Source: Candidatus Accumulibacter appositus
GTDB lineage: Bacteria > Pseudomonadota > Gammaproteobacteria > Burkholderiales > Rhodocyclaceae
DNA: 64,000 bases
Assembly: GCA_000585055.1 (NCBI GenBank)
Contig: JEMX01000021.1
Location: forward strand, 37,507 to 101,506
Reading direction: 5' to 3'
The translations under genes and the position numbers were made by a program. The notes beneath the pieces were generated by a model. That model searched no databases, was not told the origin of the DNA, and saw nothing but the letters and a program-made list of their open reading frames with translations. Each line of letters begins with the position of its first letter. The stretch's first letter is position 1. This document shows positions 31,401 through 38,962 of this stretch, piece by piece.

Positions 31401-31481
31401 CCCACGGTTTACACACTGCTGGCGCGGCGCAAGCCCGTGGACGGTCAGCACGCTGAGCTGGCGAGCGTCGACGCGGTTTGA
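28401..31481 (+). CDS. RND multidrug efflux permease (HAE-1 family)
   Basis: 1026 aa, twelve membrane segments with two large periplasmic loops. The N-terminus ICRRPVFA-type start (LCIRRPVFASVLSLAIMLVG), the proton-relay helix TM4 with LVLAIGLVVDDAIVVLEN (Asp-Asp pair) and TM10/11 motifs AAQFESFRDPF and GLITKHGILIVEFAN are those of AcrB/MexB relatives. It exchanges drugs or other amphiphiles for protons. Since the adjacent operon has no TolC-type gene, it must borrow one. Closest in look to the MexK/MdtC-like branch; substrate unknown. Confidence 0.95.
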   Translation: MKISSLCIRRPVFASVLSLAIMLVGLVSYTRLPVREYPKIDEPVVTVTTSYRGASAEIVESQISKPLEDSLAGIEGVDVITSISRQENSQISVRFKLERNPDSAAADVRDRVSRVRNRLPTAIDEPVIAKVEADANPIIWLAFSSDQHSALEVTDVANRIVKPRLQTLPGAADVRVFGERRYAMRIWLDRDRLAAFNLTPQDVEDALRRQNVEVPAGRIESQSREFSVVARTDLTQPEQFAEIIVKQASDGKGSYPVRIADLGRVEIGAESERSSVRFNGRPAVALGVIKQATANPLDLSKALRAELPKVIDELPQGMTVNIAYDSSVFIARSIDAVFETIGEAMLLVLLIIFLFLRNFRATLIPLVTIPVSLIGAFALMLMLGFSINTLTLLALVLAIGLVVDDAIVVLENIYRHMEAGMPRQQAALQGAQEIGFAVVAMTITLAAVYAPVAFMTGRTGKLFVEFALTLAGAVLVSGFVALTLSPMMCSLLLKHETRHGKAYVWVENVLNALTRGYRRALTLALQRRWLVMLVFAVVAGSNVFLLKALKSELAPVEDRGIILGVFLAPEGATLDYTDKYARQLEDIYAHTADVERYFVVAGNPTVSQGISFVGLSDWNERPRNSGAVVKELFPKFMGIPGVLAFPVQPPSLGQNPRERPVNFVILTSASYAELETMTGKILEEVARNPGFTNVDTDLKLNKPELSVLVNRDKSSDTGVQIETVGRTLETMLGGRQVTRFKREGEQYDVIVQVAGSDRATPSDIRDIFVRAKDGSMIPLANLLTVDETVSPRELNHFGQRRAVTITANLAPGYSMGDALGFLEETAGRVLPAGYAVDYAGQSREFQLSSSSLALTFVLALAFIYLVLAAQFESFRDPFIIMLTVPLSMTGALLALLLSGGTLNVYSQIGLVTLVGLITKHGILIVEFANQLLAQGRAAREAVIEASELRLRPILMTTGAMVLGTIPLALASGAGAESRQQIGWVIVGGLLLGTFFTLFVVPTVYTLLARRKPVDGQHAELASVDAV

Positions 31482-31498
31482 GAGGCCTTTGCGGCCTC
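31482..31498 (+). terminator. Short hairpin after the RND operon
   Basis: GAGGCC TTTGC GGCCTC begins at the last base of the permease stop codon. It could end the operon, but the stem is six base pairs and no T-run follows directly. Confidence 0.3.
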
Positions 31499-31564
31499 CG
31501 CATCACCGCCCACCAGCGCGGCGGCCGGTTTTCTTTCATAGCGCAGGCGAGTATGCTGTCGAGC

Positions 31565-31686
31565 TAACGGTCATGACCTGTCGAGATGCTCCAGATCGCG
31601 AAGACCGTGACTGTCCCCCTCATCGCCCGGCCCTTCGCGCACCGGGGGAAGAAGGGAGCTTGGTGCGTCGCATGCGCGACGTTCAC
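31565..31686 (+). repeat. Dispersed palindromic repeat, copy C (full)
   Basis: TAACGGTCATGACCTGTCGAGATG ... GACCGTGACTGTCCCCC, then a GGCCC...GCACCGGGGG segment, then GTGCGTCGCATGCGCGACGTTCAC. Same order of parts as copies A, F and H with more mismatches. It fills much of the gap between the RND permease and the DUF6394 gene. Confidence 0.75.
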
Positions 31687-31739
31687 ATCGAGCGATTGCT
31701 GGTCGTGCGCTGGCTTTGTCTGTCGCGGAGAGGGTGCTC

Positions 31740-32123
31740 ATGAATCTCGAGAAGGTGATTTTCGGTTTCTTCATCGTTCTTGCGGCAACGCTGAACTTTG
31801 GCTTCTTCATTGGCGATATCGACAATCCGACGCACCACCACATCTATGAGCTGTTTGCCGCGATCGTCGTCAACCTGATCGCCACTGTCCTGAAGTTCGG
31901 CGACCGCACGCAGATTGGGGCAGTGCATCTGTCGACCAGCCTGGTCGCTGACCTGCAATTGGTGGCCGCAGCCTGCGTATGGGCCATCGCTGTCCATGTC
32001 ACCGGCGAGGGAATGTCGCCCGACGTCACCACCAGTGTCGTTTCACTAAGTGGCGGAGCCTTGCTGGCAAACTTCGTTTCGCTGCTGCTGCTGATTGCCG
32101 AAACGGTGATGTTGCGACGCTGA
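31740..32123 (+). CDS. DUF6394 family membrane protein
   Basis: 127 aa from the ATG at 31740, behind GGAGAGGG. Four hydrophobic segments are visible (VIFGFFIVLAATLNFGFFIG, ELFAAIVVNLIATVLKFG, LVADLQLVAAACVWAIAV, GALLANFVSLLLLIAETVML). The sequence matches my memory of DUF6394 very closely. Function unknown. It is 13 bp upstream of a two-RCK ion channel gene, so it may be an accessory subunit of that channel. Confidence 0.85.
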   Translation: MNLEKVIFGFFIVLAATLNFGFFIGDIDNPTHHHIYELFAAIVVNLIATVLKFGDRTQIGAVHLSTSLVADLQLVAAACVWAIAVHVTGEGMSPDVTTSVVSLSGGALLANFVSLLLLIAETVMLRR

Positions 32124-32136
32124 TGGCGGCGCCGGA

Positions 32137-33855
32137 ATGAATACCAGCATCTTGTTCCTGGCCCTGCGGCGGATGCGTGTGCCGCTGATTGTGCTGATCG
32201 TCCTGTATGCGGTGTCCACGCTTGGCCTGACGTTGGTTCCGGGCATTGACGAGCAAGGCCGCCCGGCGCCGCCGATGAGTTTCTTTCACGCCTTCTATTT
32301 CGTCAGCTACACGGCCAGCACCATTGGCTTTGGCGAAATTCCGGTTCCCTTTTCCGACGCCCAGCGGATGTGGGTCACGCTGTGTATCTTCCTCTCGGTG
32401 ATCGGCTGGTCATACTCGATCATCAGCTTGCTGGCCCTGGTTCAGGACAAGGGCTTTCAGCAGGTGCTGCGCAGCGGCCAGTTTGCGCGCCGGGTCCGCC
32501 ATCTCGGCGAGCCTTTCTACATCGTCTGCGGCTGTGGCGAAACGGGATTGCTGATCGCACGTGCGCTCGATCGCAGTGGCATCCGTGTGGTGGCGCTGGA
32601 GCGCAAGGACGCGCGCATCCAGGAAGTGGAGCTTGAAGACTTCGCGGCGGACATTCTGGTCCTCTGTGCCGATGCGGCGCAACCGCAAAACCTCCTGCTC
32701 GCCGGCTTGAAGCATCGCAGCTGTCGCGGCGTGCTGGCGATCACCGACGACGATTCGGTCAACCTCGCGGTGGCGATTGCCAGTCGGTTGGTCAATCCAC
32801 GCCTGATGGTCGTGGCGCGTGTCGCCAGTCCAGCGGTCGAGCGCAACATGATGTCCTTCGGGACTCACTACGTGGTCAATCACTTCGAGAAGTTCGCCGA
32901 CTATCTGGCGCAGGCGATTCATTCCCCGAGCTGGTTCCGTCTGGTGGACCTGCTCACCGGGCTGCCTGGCCAGGAAGTGCCTGAGCGGCACGATCCGCCG
33001 GTTGGTGACTGGGTGGTTTGCGGCTACGGTTTGTTCGGGCAGGCGGTGGTCCGCAATCTCGAGCGACAAGGGGTCAGCCTGACGGTCATCGCGCCGGAAC
33101 AGAATCTGCCGGTCACCGTCCGCCACATCGTCGGCCACGGCATGGAAGCGGAGCCCCTGCGGCTGGCGGGCATCGAGACCGCCGTCGGAATCGTCGCCGG
33201 CAGCGACATCGACACCAACAACCTTTCGATCGCGATGACTGCCAAGGAGATCAACCCGGAGCTGTTCGTCGTGGTGCGCCAGAACCGGGTGGCCAACGGG
33301 GTTTTGTTCGACGCTTACGATGCCGATTTCACCATGGTTCCGTCACGAATCGTTGCGCGTGAGTGCATGGCGCTGATTACCTCACCGCTGCTGACCCGTT
33401 TCTTGCGCCATGTCCGCGCCTGGCCAGATGCGCGTGCCGCAAGCCTGGCCAAGCAACTAGAGGAGCTCTGCATTCACCGCGTACCCCTGGTCTGGAGCGT
33501 CCGACTGAACGCGGCAGACGCACCGGCGGCGCACAAGCTGCTGATGATGGAGCAGGTGAAGATCAGTATGGGAATCTTGCGGCGCGACCCGGCGGCGCGT
33601 CAGGAGTTTCTGCCGCTGCTGCCGTTGCTGCTGGTGCGCGACGGACGCGATCAGGAGTTGCCGGACGACGAGACGGCTTTGAAACCGGGTGACGAACTGC
33701 TGTTCGCCGGTACGCGGGCCGCCAAGGCGGCGCAGAACCTGACGCTCGACAATCGCAATGCCCTCGAATACGTGCTTACAGGACATGATGCGCAGGGCTT
33801 GCTGTGGCGCTGGCTCAATCCGACGAAGAGGGCTGCTGATCTCGGCGGCCGCTAG
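32137..33855 (+). CDS. Two-TM ion channel with two RCK (TrkA-N) domains
   Basis: 572 aa. Membrane segment about 15-33, pore helix and filter STIGFGE (61-67), second segment about 78-98, then two TrkA-N Rossmann domains starting at IVCGCGETG (about 128) and VVCGYGLFG (about 291) and a TrkA-C-like tail near 480-540. K+ channels usually carry T[VI]GYGD; here the filter is TIGFGE, so K+ selectivity is likely but the Tyr-to-Phe and Asp-to-Glu changes are worth noting. RCK domains gate such channels by binding nucleotides or ions. Co-transcribed with the DUF6394 gene. Confidence 0.88.
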   Translation: MNTSILFLALRRMRVPLIVLIVLYAVSTLGLTLVPGIDEQGRPAPPMSFFHAFYFVSYTASTIGFGEIPVPFSDAQRMWVTLCIFLSVIGWSYSIISLLALVQDKGFQQVLRSGQFARRVRHLGEPFYIVCGCGETGLLIARALDRSGIRVVALERKDARIQEVELEDFAADILVLCADAAQPQNLLLAGLKHRSCRGVLAITDDDSVNLAVAIASRLVNPRLMVVARVASPAVERNMMSFGTHYVVNHFEKFADYLAQAIHSPSWFRLVDLLTGLPGQEVPERHDPPVGDWVVCGYGLFGQAVVRNLERQGVSLTVIAPEQNLPVTVRHIVGHGMEAEPLRLAGIETAVGIVAGSDIDTNNLSIAMTAKEINPELFVVVRQNRVANGVLFDAYDADFTMVPSRIVARECMALITSPLLTRFLRHVRAWPDARAASLAKQLEELCIHRVPLVWSVRLNAADAPAAHKLLMMEQVKISMGILRRDPAARQEFLPLLPLLLVRDGRDQELPDDETALKPGDELLFAGTRAAKAAQNLTLDNRNALEYVLTGHDAQGLLWRWLNPTKRAADLGGR

Positions 33856-33870
33856 CCTCTTGCGCAAGTC

Positions 33871-34086
33871 TAATGTGAAAGTCGCCTATGCGATTCACGA
33901 AGCGCCTTTCTCCTTTCGCGGGGTGAGGCGGGGAATTCAGGGAGCATGCTCCCTGCAATTCAGGGAGCATGCTCCCTGCCCGGCGAACGATTCCGGCGTG
34001 CAAGCCGGAATCCCCACTTGAAGCAAAAAGGGAAACGGTCATGACTTTCGTGATCTGGGGTGTCTCGACCGTCGTCAGGACCGTTA
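33871..34086 (-). repeat. Dispersed palindromic repeat, copy D (long form with nested insert)
   Basis: On the minus strand this reads TAACGGTCCTGAC ... GTCATGACCGTTT ... then an insert (GGATTCCGGCTTGCACGCCGGAATC hairpin and two tandem AGGGAGCATGCTCCCT palindromes) and ends GTGAATCGCATAGGCGACTTTCACATTA. It spans the gap between the channel gene and erpA, which converge. The erpA stop TAA is formed by the last bases of the element. Confidence 0.8.
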
Positions 34087-34434
34087 AACCGAGAATGACG
34101 AACCGCAGCCGCAAGTCGTCGACGCGTTGGGGTTCTTGATGACGAACTGCGAACCCTCGAGGCCTTCCGTGTAGTCGATTTCGGCACCTACCAGATACTG
34201 ATAGCTCATCGGGTCGACGAGCAGGGTGACGCCGTTCTTCTGCAGCGCCGTATCGTCGTCGTTGGCGACTTCGTCGAAGGTGAAACCGTATTGGAAGCCG
34301 GAGCAGCCGCCGCCGGTGACGAAAACCCGAAGTTTCAGATCCGGATTGCCTTCGTCCTCGATCAATTCCTTCACTTTGCCAGCTGCGTTGTCGGTAAAAA
34401 CGAAAGGCATGGGCATTTCAGTTGCTACGTTCAT
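34084..34434 (-). CDS. erpA: Iron-sulfur cluster insertion protein ErpA
   Basis: 116 aa, A-type Fe-S carrier. The three conserved cysteines are Cys44 (GGGCSGF), Cys108 and Cys110 (TCGCGSSF). The length and [11 protein letters not shown] start fit ErpA rather than IscA/SufA. It hands [4Fe-4S] or [2Fe-2S] clusters to targets such as IspG and IspH. The ATG has AGGAG upstream. In related genomes a bactofilin and a DUF6776 gene lie between erpA and argC; here only fragments of both remain. Confidence 0.93.
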   Translation of the reverse strand: MNVATEMPMPFVFTDNAAGKVKELIEDEGNPDLKLRVFVTGGGCSGFQYGFTFDEVANDDDTALQKNGVTLLVDPMSYQYLVGAEIDYTEGLEGSQFVIKNPNASTTCGCGSSFSV

Positions 34435-34479
34435 GGGTGGTTCTCCTGAAGCGGATATCTGAGACTGCTGACGGTGAAG

Positions 34480-34713
34480 TCAGCTACTTGAAGCCAAGTT
34501 TGAGGTGCTGTGGTTCCTGCGCGCCTTGGCTACCTGATGCACGAGACGGTGACGGTATTCAACGTCACCTCTGACACGGGCATCGGGGAGGAGTTCCAGC
34601 GAGTCACTGACCACCACGGTGCCCGGCTGTGCTTCGACGCTTTTCAGCGTGGCCCCAACGGGCACCGAAAAAAGTCCTTCAAGGCGTTGCCAGTGCTTGA
34701 TTTCGAGCGGTAT
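34480..34713 (-). pseudogene. Bactofilin C-terminal fragment
   Basis: Read on the minus strand from just after an in-frame stop at 34714-34716. It contains PGTVVVSDSLELLPDARVRG then DVEYR, the beta-helix repeat style of the bactofilin (DUF583) C-terminus, and ends SNLASSS, close to the LKLAS[SN] ending I recall for this family. The N-terminal two thirds is missing. Bactofilins polymerise into cytoskeletal filaments. The fragment is too short for that and has no good start codon. Confidence 0.5.
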
Positions 34714-34806
34714 TCAGCTGCTCCCCGCGCGGCCGTTGACGGCCGCGTGATGATAACATTTTTGCCTTCCCGGCGTACCGTGAGTCGTAGCTTGAGCGTT
34801 CCCTTT

Positions 34807-34840
34807 GACGGTCATGACAGTCGAGACGTCCGAGACCGGA
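34807..34840 (+). repeat. Dispersed palindromic repeat, copy E (left fragment)
   Basis: GACGGTCATGACAGTCGAGACGTCC matches the first part of the repeat consensus with few changes. The rest of the element is not recognisable. It lies between the bactofilin and DUF6776 fragments, where an estimated several hundred bases of those two genes are missing. Confidence 0.55.
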
Positions 34841-34866
34841 CCCCTTGTGGTCACGCAACTTGCCCG

Positions 34867-35122
34867 TTAGGAGCTGAGTTCGGCGATATGCCTTGGCGGC
34901 AAGCGATTGGCGGGAAGAAGCTTGTTGCCCTGAGAGTTGGCAGTGCGCTTGCCGGCTTCGAAGAGTCCATGCCGCCAGAGCCAGGATGATCGCCAGCATG
35001 GCGATCCCTGGACAGGCACGGGAGTACCAAGGAAATTGTACGCGGACGGCCATTCTCAGTACGTTGATGCCAAAGTGCTGGCGCAGGCGTTCGAGTCTTA
35101 CGGAAGCACGGCCAGTTGCCAT
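34867..35122 (-). pseudogene. DUF6776 N-terminal fragment, frameshifted
   Basis: Read from the ATG at 35122, inside the end of argC. RLRQHFGINVLRMAVRV then QFPWYS and one membrane segment (AMLAIILALAAW) fit the start of DUF6776 proteins. After about 34963 the matching sequence moves to another frame (FEAGKRTAN...) and meets a stop at 34867. An intact member would be about twice as long, with a coiled coil. It sits, as in relatives, between argC and the bactofilin position. Confidence 0.55.
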
Positions 35123-36126
35123 AGGCCTTCAGTTTCCGGGCGGCAGAACATGATGTTCATGTTCTGCACCGCTTGTCCTGCGGCCCCCTTGACGAGGTTG
35201 TCGATGACCGACAGCACCACCAGGACCTTGCCCTGCTGCGGTCGATGCAGCGCGATTCGGCAGACGTTCGCAGAACGTACCGAGCGCGTGTCGGGGTGGG
35301 ACCCGGGTGGCAGCACGTCCACGAAGGGCTCGTCACTGTAGCGGTCTTCGAAGAGCTGCTGAAAGTCGGTGTCACTCTTCATGCGCGCGTAGAGGGTGGC
35401 GTGGATACCGCGGATCATCGGTGTCAAGTGCGGTACGAAGGTCAGGCCGACCGGCTGCGTGGCCATGCTCGACAAGCCCTGTACGATCTCCGGTAGGTGC
35501 CGATGCCCGGGGACGGCGTAGGCCTTGAAATTGTCCGCGGCCTCGGAAAAGAGAGTGGCCACCTCGGCCTTGCGCCCGGCCCCGGAGACGCCCGATTTGG
35601 CGTCGGCAATCAGCTGATCGAGGTCCACCAAGCCGGCTTCGACCAAGGGCATGAAGCCCAGTTGGACGGCTGTCGGATAGCACCCCGGGTTGGCCACCAG
35701 GCGCGCGCTACTGATCGCGGCACGGTTGTGCTCGGGGAGGCCGTAGACCGCTTTTGCCACCCACTCGGGGCTGGCATGGGACATCCCGTACCAGCGCTCC
35801 CATTCGGCAAGGTCCTTGATGCGAAAATCGGCCGCCAGATCGATGACCCGTACCCCTGCGTCGAGCAGTGCCGGGGCTTGTTCCATCGCTACGCCGTTGG
35901 GGGTGGCGAAGAAAACGACGTCACAATTGAGCAGATCAGCGTTGGCAGGATCAACGAACGCGAGGTCCAGCCTTCGCCGCAGGCTGGGAAACATGCTCGA
36001 TACGGCCGTGCCGGCTTCCGCGCGCGAAGTGATGGCGACGAGCTGCACCTGTGGGTGTTGCGCCAGCAAGCGCAAGAGTTCGACACCGGTGTAGCCGGTG
36101 CCGCCGACGATTCCAACCTTGATCAT
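35098..36126 (-). CDS. argC: N-acetyl-gamma-glutamyl-phosphate reductase
   Basis: 342 aa from the ATG at 36126, behind GGGAG. The Rossmann motif IVGGTGYTG and the catalytic Cys149 in ANPGCYPTA are typical of ArgC type 1. It reduces N-acetylglutamyl phosphate to the semialdehyde in arginine synthesis. The 3' end overlaps the decayed DUF6776 frame by 25 bases. It lies downstream of rplM-rpsI with a terminator between, so it probably has its own promoter. Confidence 0.95.
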   Translation of the reverse strand: MIKVGIVGGTGYTGVELLRLLAQHPQVQLVAITSRAEAGTAVSSMFPSLRRRLDLAFVDPANADLLNCDVVFFATPNGVAMEQAPALLDAGVRVIDLAADFRIKDLAEWERWYGMSHASPEWVAKAVYGLPEHNRAAISSARLVANPGCYPTAVQLGFMPLVEAGLVDLDQLIADAKSGVSGAGRKAEVATLFSEAADNFKAYAVPGHRHLPEIVQGLSSMATQPVGLTFVPHLTPMIRGIHATLYARMKSDTDFQQLFEDRYSDEPFVDVLPPGSHPDTRSVRSANVCRIALHRPQQGKVLVVLSVIDNLVKGAAGQAVQNMNIMFCRPETEGLWQLAVLP

Positions 36127-36175
36127 TAAAGACTCCCGGATAGACTGCAATCATAGTCCCGACCTGGCCGAAACA

Positions 36176-36201
36176 CGAAAGCCGCCCTGAGGCGGCTTTC
36201 G
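36176..36201 (-). terminator. Terminator of the rplM-rpsI operon
   Basis: CGAAAGCCGCC (36176-36186), loop of four, GGCGGCTTTCG (36191-36201): a perfect 11-bp stem about 50 bases after the rpsI stop. On the minus strand it is followed by TGTTTCGG, a short T-rich tail. Confidence 0.7.
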
Positions 36202-36248
36202 GTGACGACGATGTACGTAGCGATACGTAGCGCGTTCGCGATGCAGAA

Positions 36249-36641
36249 TTAGCGTTTCGAGAACTGCTTGCGCCGACGGGCCTTGTGGAAGCCGACCTTC
36301 TTGCGCTCGACTTCACGTGCGTCACGGGTAACGAAACCGGCTTTGGAAAGCGCTGGCTTGAGCTCGCTATCGTAGGCGATCAAGGCGCGGGTAATTCCGT
36401 GCCGCACTGCACCGGCCTGTCCTGATTCGCCCCCGCCGCCGACGTTGACCAGAATGTCGAAACCTGACAGCTGCTCAATGAGCTGCAGCGGCTGGCGGAC
36501 GATCATGCGCCCGGTGACGCGCGAGAAGAATTCATCGACCGGCTTTCCGTTGACAACGAAGTTGCCGCTGCCGCGCTTCATGAATACACGTGCTACGGCG
36601 CTCTTCCGCCGGCCGGTGCCGTAGAAATAGTTATCAGCCAT
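36249..36641 (-). CDS. rpsI: 30S ribosomal protein S9
   Basis: 130 aa, exact family length. It begins [16 protein letters not shown], has the central [10 protein letters not shown] segment and ends in the basic tail [10 protein letters not shown] whose last Arg reaches the P-site tRNA anticodon. It lies nine bases downstream of rplM, the standard L13-S9 operon. Confidence 0.97.
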   Translation of the reverse strand: MADNYFYGTGRRKSAVARVFMKRGSGNFVVNGKPVDEFFSRVTGRMIVRQPLQLIEQLSGFDILVNVGGGGESGQAGAVRHGITRALIAYDSELKPALSKAGFVTRDAREVERKKVGFHKARRRKQFSKR

Positions 36642-36650
36642 TGTGACCTC

Positions 36651-37079
36651 TTAGAGTTCCAGAACCTTCGGCTGCTGGGCAGCGTGCGGATGGGTTGTGC
36701 CCGCGTAGCACTTCATTTTCTTCAGCATGGCGTAGCCAAGTGGCCCCTTGGGGAGCATGCCCTTGACAGCTTGTTCAAGGACGCGGCCCGGAAAGCGCTG
36801 TTGCATCTTGCTGAAGTTCGTCTCGTAGAGACCGCCAGGGTAGCCCGAGTGGCGATAGTACTTCTTGTCTTCGGCCTTGTTGCCGGTCACACGCAGCTTC
36901 TCGACATTGGTGACGACAATGTAGTCGCCGGTATCGACGTGTGGGGTGAACTCAGGTTTGTGCTTGCCGCGCAGGCGACGAGCAATTTCGGTTGCAAGGC
37001 GACCCAACACCTTGTCCGTGGCATCAACCACAAGCCACTCGCGGGTCACTTCATGCGACTTGGCGGAGAAAGTCTTCAT
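36651..37079 (-). CDS. rplM: 50S ribosomal protein L13
   Basis: 142 aa from the ATG at 37079 ([15 protein letters not shown]); the ten-codon upstream extension is not part of the family. [16 protein letters not shown] and [15 protein letters not shown] are diagnostic. It binds 23S rRNA early in large-subunit assembly. First gene of the rplM-rpsI operon. Upstream, two tandem hairpins ending in a T-run (37316-37373) lie on the same strand and may attenuate or insulate it. Confidence 0.97.
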   Translation of the reverse strand: MKTFSAKSHEVTREWLVVDATDKVLGRLATEIARRLRGKHKPEFTPHVDTGDYIVVTNVEKLRVTGNKAEDKKYYRHSGYPGGLYETNFSKMQQRFPGRVLEQAVKGMLPKGPLGYAMLKKMKCYAGTTHPHAAQQPKVLEL

Positions 37080-37315
37080 CAAAAACGCCGTCCTTATTTG
37101 CCTGATCACGGAAAGCCCAGCATCTTATGGCAAGCGCGCTACTTGTGTCAATCGATGTTTGGCTGTTACGCACGAAAACTTCGTTCTCGGTCGGTGCTCG
37201 CTGTGCGGGCCGTGAGCACCGGTACGACCGGTACTGCATGTCGCTAGTGGAGAGTGTGGCGCGTGCTCGCCGGTGGCAGCAGCTCTTCGCCATTCTTCGC
37301 GGCTGACCGAAAAGC

Positions 37316-37373
37316 AAAAAAAAAAGCGCGGCTCGTTGGAGCCTCGCAAAGCGCGGCTCGTTGGAGCCGCGCT
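37316..37373 (-). terminator. Tandem hairpins with T10 tail (intrinsic terminator, minus strand)
   Basis: Read on the minus strand: AGCGCGGCTC-CAAC-GAGCCGCGCT (37350-37373, perfect), then GCGAGGCTC-CAAC-GAGCCGCGC (37326-37347, one mismatch), then ten T residues (37316-37325). The two hairpins are near-copies of one another. No minus-strand gene lies upstream of it, so it ends either an unrecognised transcript or an rplM leader. Confidence 0.75.
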
Positions 37374-37584
37374 AAATCCACACCAAAGGAGGAGGGTGGA
37401 GGAGACAACTGGAAAGCTAAAAAGGCTGATCAGCAAAGCTGCTTACTGCTTACGTTGAAGCCATTATGTCTCATCCGAGTGGAGAGGTCAAGTATTATTT
37501 GTGCGCTGCGCCATGTTTTTCTGGCTATCTAGGACAAGTGACTGTCGTCTAGATGAAAGTAACATTAATCCAACAGCTTGCTGT

Positions 37585-37599
37585 GCATATAGTATATGC
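37585..37599. promoter_or_regulatory. Palindrome GCATATAGTATATGC
   Basis: Seven-base arms around a central G, in the AT-rich part of the rplM/OsmC intergenic region. Shape and place suit a regulator site or part of a promoter. No regulator can be named. Confidence 0.3.
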
Positions 37600-37739
37600 G
37601 TTACACAATATGCAATCGTATATAGCTTGCGTCTGACGTTGGTTTTGCCAAAATATGGTGCGCCGCAACATTGGCAAATGCCGCCTTTCCTGCAGGCCTT
37701 GCGGCTACAATGGTGGCGACCGCAAGGCAGGTTCTGGCG

Positions 37740-37768
37740 GTCGGGGATGACAGGTCGTCATCCCCGAC
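37740..37768 (+). promoter_or_regulatory. Perfect 12-bp hairpin in the 5' leader of the OsmC gene
   Basis: GTCGGGGATGAC (37740-37751), loop AGGTC, GTCATCCCCGAC (37757-37768), then an A-run and the GGAGGG ribosome binding site of the OsmC gene. So stable a stem next to the translation start could protect the mRNA, stop transcription from the left, or control initiation. Confidence 0.45.
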
Positions 37769-37789
37769 GGAAAAAAAGGAGGGTCGTGC

Positions 37790-38209
37790 ATGGACTGTAA
37801 AGTGAAGTGGACCGGCGACGGCATGTCGTTCATCGCCGAAACAGGGACCAATCACACGGTCGTTATGGACGGGGCGATCGAGGCGGGTGGTCGCAACTTG
37901 GCGCCGCGTCCAATGGAGCTAATACTTGCTGGCGCGGGGGGGTGTGCGGCCTTCGATGTGGTCCTGATTCTGAAAAAAGGGCGACATGCCGTGAAAGGCG
38001 TCGAGGTCAGCTTGCAGGCCGAGCGCGCAGACCTTGAGCCGCGCGTGTTTACCCGCATTCATCTCCACTTTCGTGTGACCGGAAAGCAGCTCAAGCCCGA
38101 GCCGGTGGCGCGGGCGATCGAGTTGTCGAAGGATAAATACTGTTCGGCCACCAGCATGCTCGGAAAAACCGCCGAAATCACGCACGATTTCGAGATCGTC
38201 GAATATTGA
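37790..38209 (+). CDS. OsmC family protein (YhfA-like)
   Basis: 139 aa with AAGGAGGG upstream. The paired cysteines of the OsmC/Ohr fold are Cys52 (AGGCAAFDV) and Cys118 (KYCSATSML). The small size and sequence favour the YhfA branch, whose role is uncertain, over the organic hydroperoxide reductase Ohr. Cytoplasmic. The leader contains the 12-bp hairpin at 37740. Confidence 0.9.
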   Translation: MDCKVKWTGDGMSFIAETGTNHTVVMDGAIEAGGRNLAPRPMELILAGAGGCAAFDVVLILKKGRHAVKGVEVSLQAERADLEPRVFTRIHLHFRVTGKQLKPEPVARAIELSKDKYCSATSMLGKTAEITHDFEIVEY

Positions 38210-38279
38210 GGCAGGCGCCCGGAATGGCGCAGGGACGGCTTACCGACGTACCACAGTCGCCAAATATCGGGCTTCCGCT

Positions 38280-38903
38280 CTATACGTAGTAGGCGGTGCG
38301 AGTCATGGTTCGCGACACCAGTTGCATGGCCAACCTTGCGGCGGCCGGCAATTCGCGAGCGCCGAGGCGCACGGCTGTTGCGGCGTGTGAAATCTCGTCG
38401 AGACGCATCTGCTCGACGATTGCACGTGACTTGAGGTCCTGCGACGAGAGAGCGCTGAGATGATCGTCGAGGTGTGCCTCGACCTGTCGCTCGGTTTCGG
38501 CAAGGAAACCGAGGCTCCAAGTGTCGCCCAGTTTACCCGCGCCAAATCCGATAGACAGGGCGCCGAGGTACCACAGCGGGTTCAACAGGCTCGTACGCCC
38601 GTGCAATTCACGGAGGCGGTGCTCGGTCCAGGCCAGGTGTTCGGTCTCTTCATTTGCGGCGTGTTGAAGCGCTTGTCTGACTGCCGGGTCGCTGCAGCTC
38701 AGCGCTTGACCCTGGTAAAGCGCCTGCGCGCAGACCTCGCCAACATGATTGATGCGCATCAGCGCTTCTGAGTGCGCCCGCTCCTTGTCCGAGAGGGCCG
38801 CGTCCGGCTGCTCGTGGCCCGGTACCTCGCGAGTGGTCGGTGCTGGCGCAAATAGCGTGCGCAGGGCCTTGTCGAACTCGATGACGATGCGGTCAGTGAT
38901 CAT
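38280..38903 (-). CDS. coq7: 2-polyprenyl-3-methyl-6-methoxy-1,4-benzoquinone monooxygenase
   Basis: 207 aa. Coq7-type di-iron protein, the penultimate hydroxylation of ubiquinone synthesis in organisms lacking UbiF. Iron ligands: Glu56 (NHVGE), Glu86-x2-His89 (NEETEH), Glu138 or 142 (ETERQVEAH) and Glu170-x2-His173 (DEISH). The length is typical of betaproteobacterial Coq7. It lies upstream of CNP1-rppH on the same strand but on the far side of a 380-bp frame end, so it is probably a separate unit. Confidence 0.93.
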   Translation of the reverse strand: MITDRIVIEFDKALRTLFAPAPTTREVPGHEQPDAALSDKERAHSEALMRINHVGEVCAQALYQGQALSCSDPAVRQALQHAANEETEHLAWTEHRLRELHGRTSLLNPLWYLGALSIGFGAGKLGDTWSLGFLAETERQVEAHLDDHLSALSSQDLKSRAIVEQMRLDEISHAATAVRLGARELPAAARLAMQLVSRTMTRTAYYV

Positions 38904-38962
38904 GCGCGGCCTTTACTGTTCCGGTTGTTGAGCTGCAAGTCTACTGAATCAGCAGGCCTTGG

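Larger units (their letters stand above)
37080..37789. other. 710-bp intergenic region between divergent rplM and OsmC gene
   Basis: No convincing protein gene. It holds a minus-strand intrinsic terminator (37316-37373), an AT-rich stretch about 37470-37640 with a 15-bp palindrome, and a 12-bp hairpin just before the OsmC gene; these are listed separately. The AT-rich part could hold promoters for both sides and possibly a small RNA read leftwards. Confidence 0.5.
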
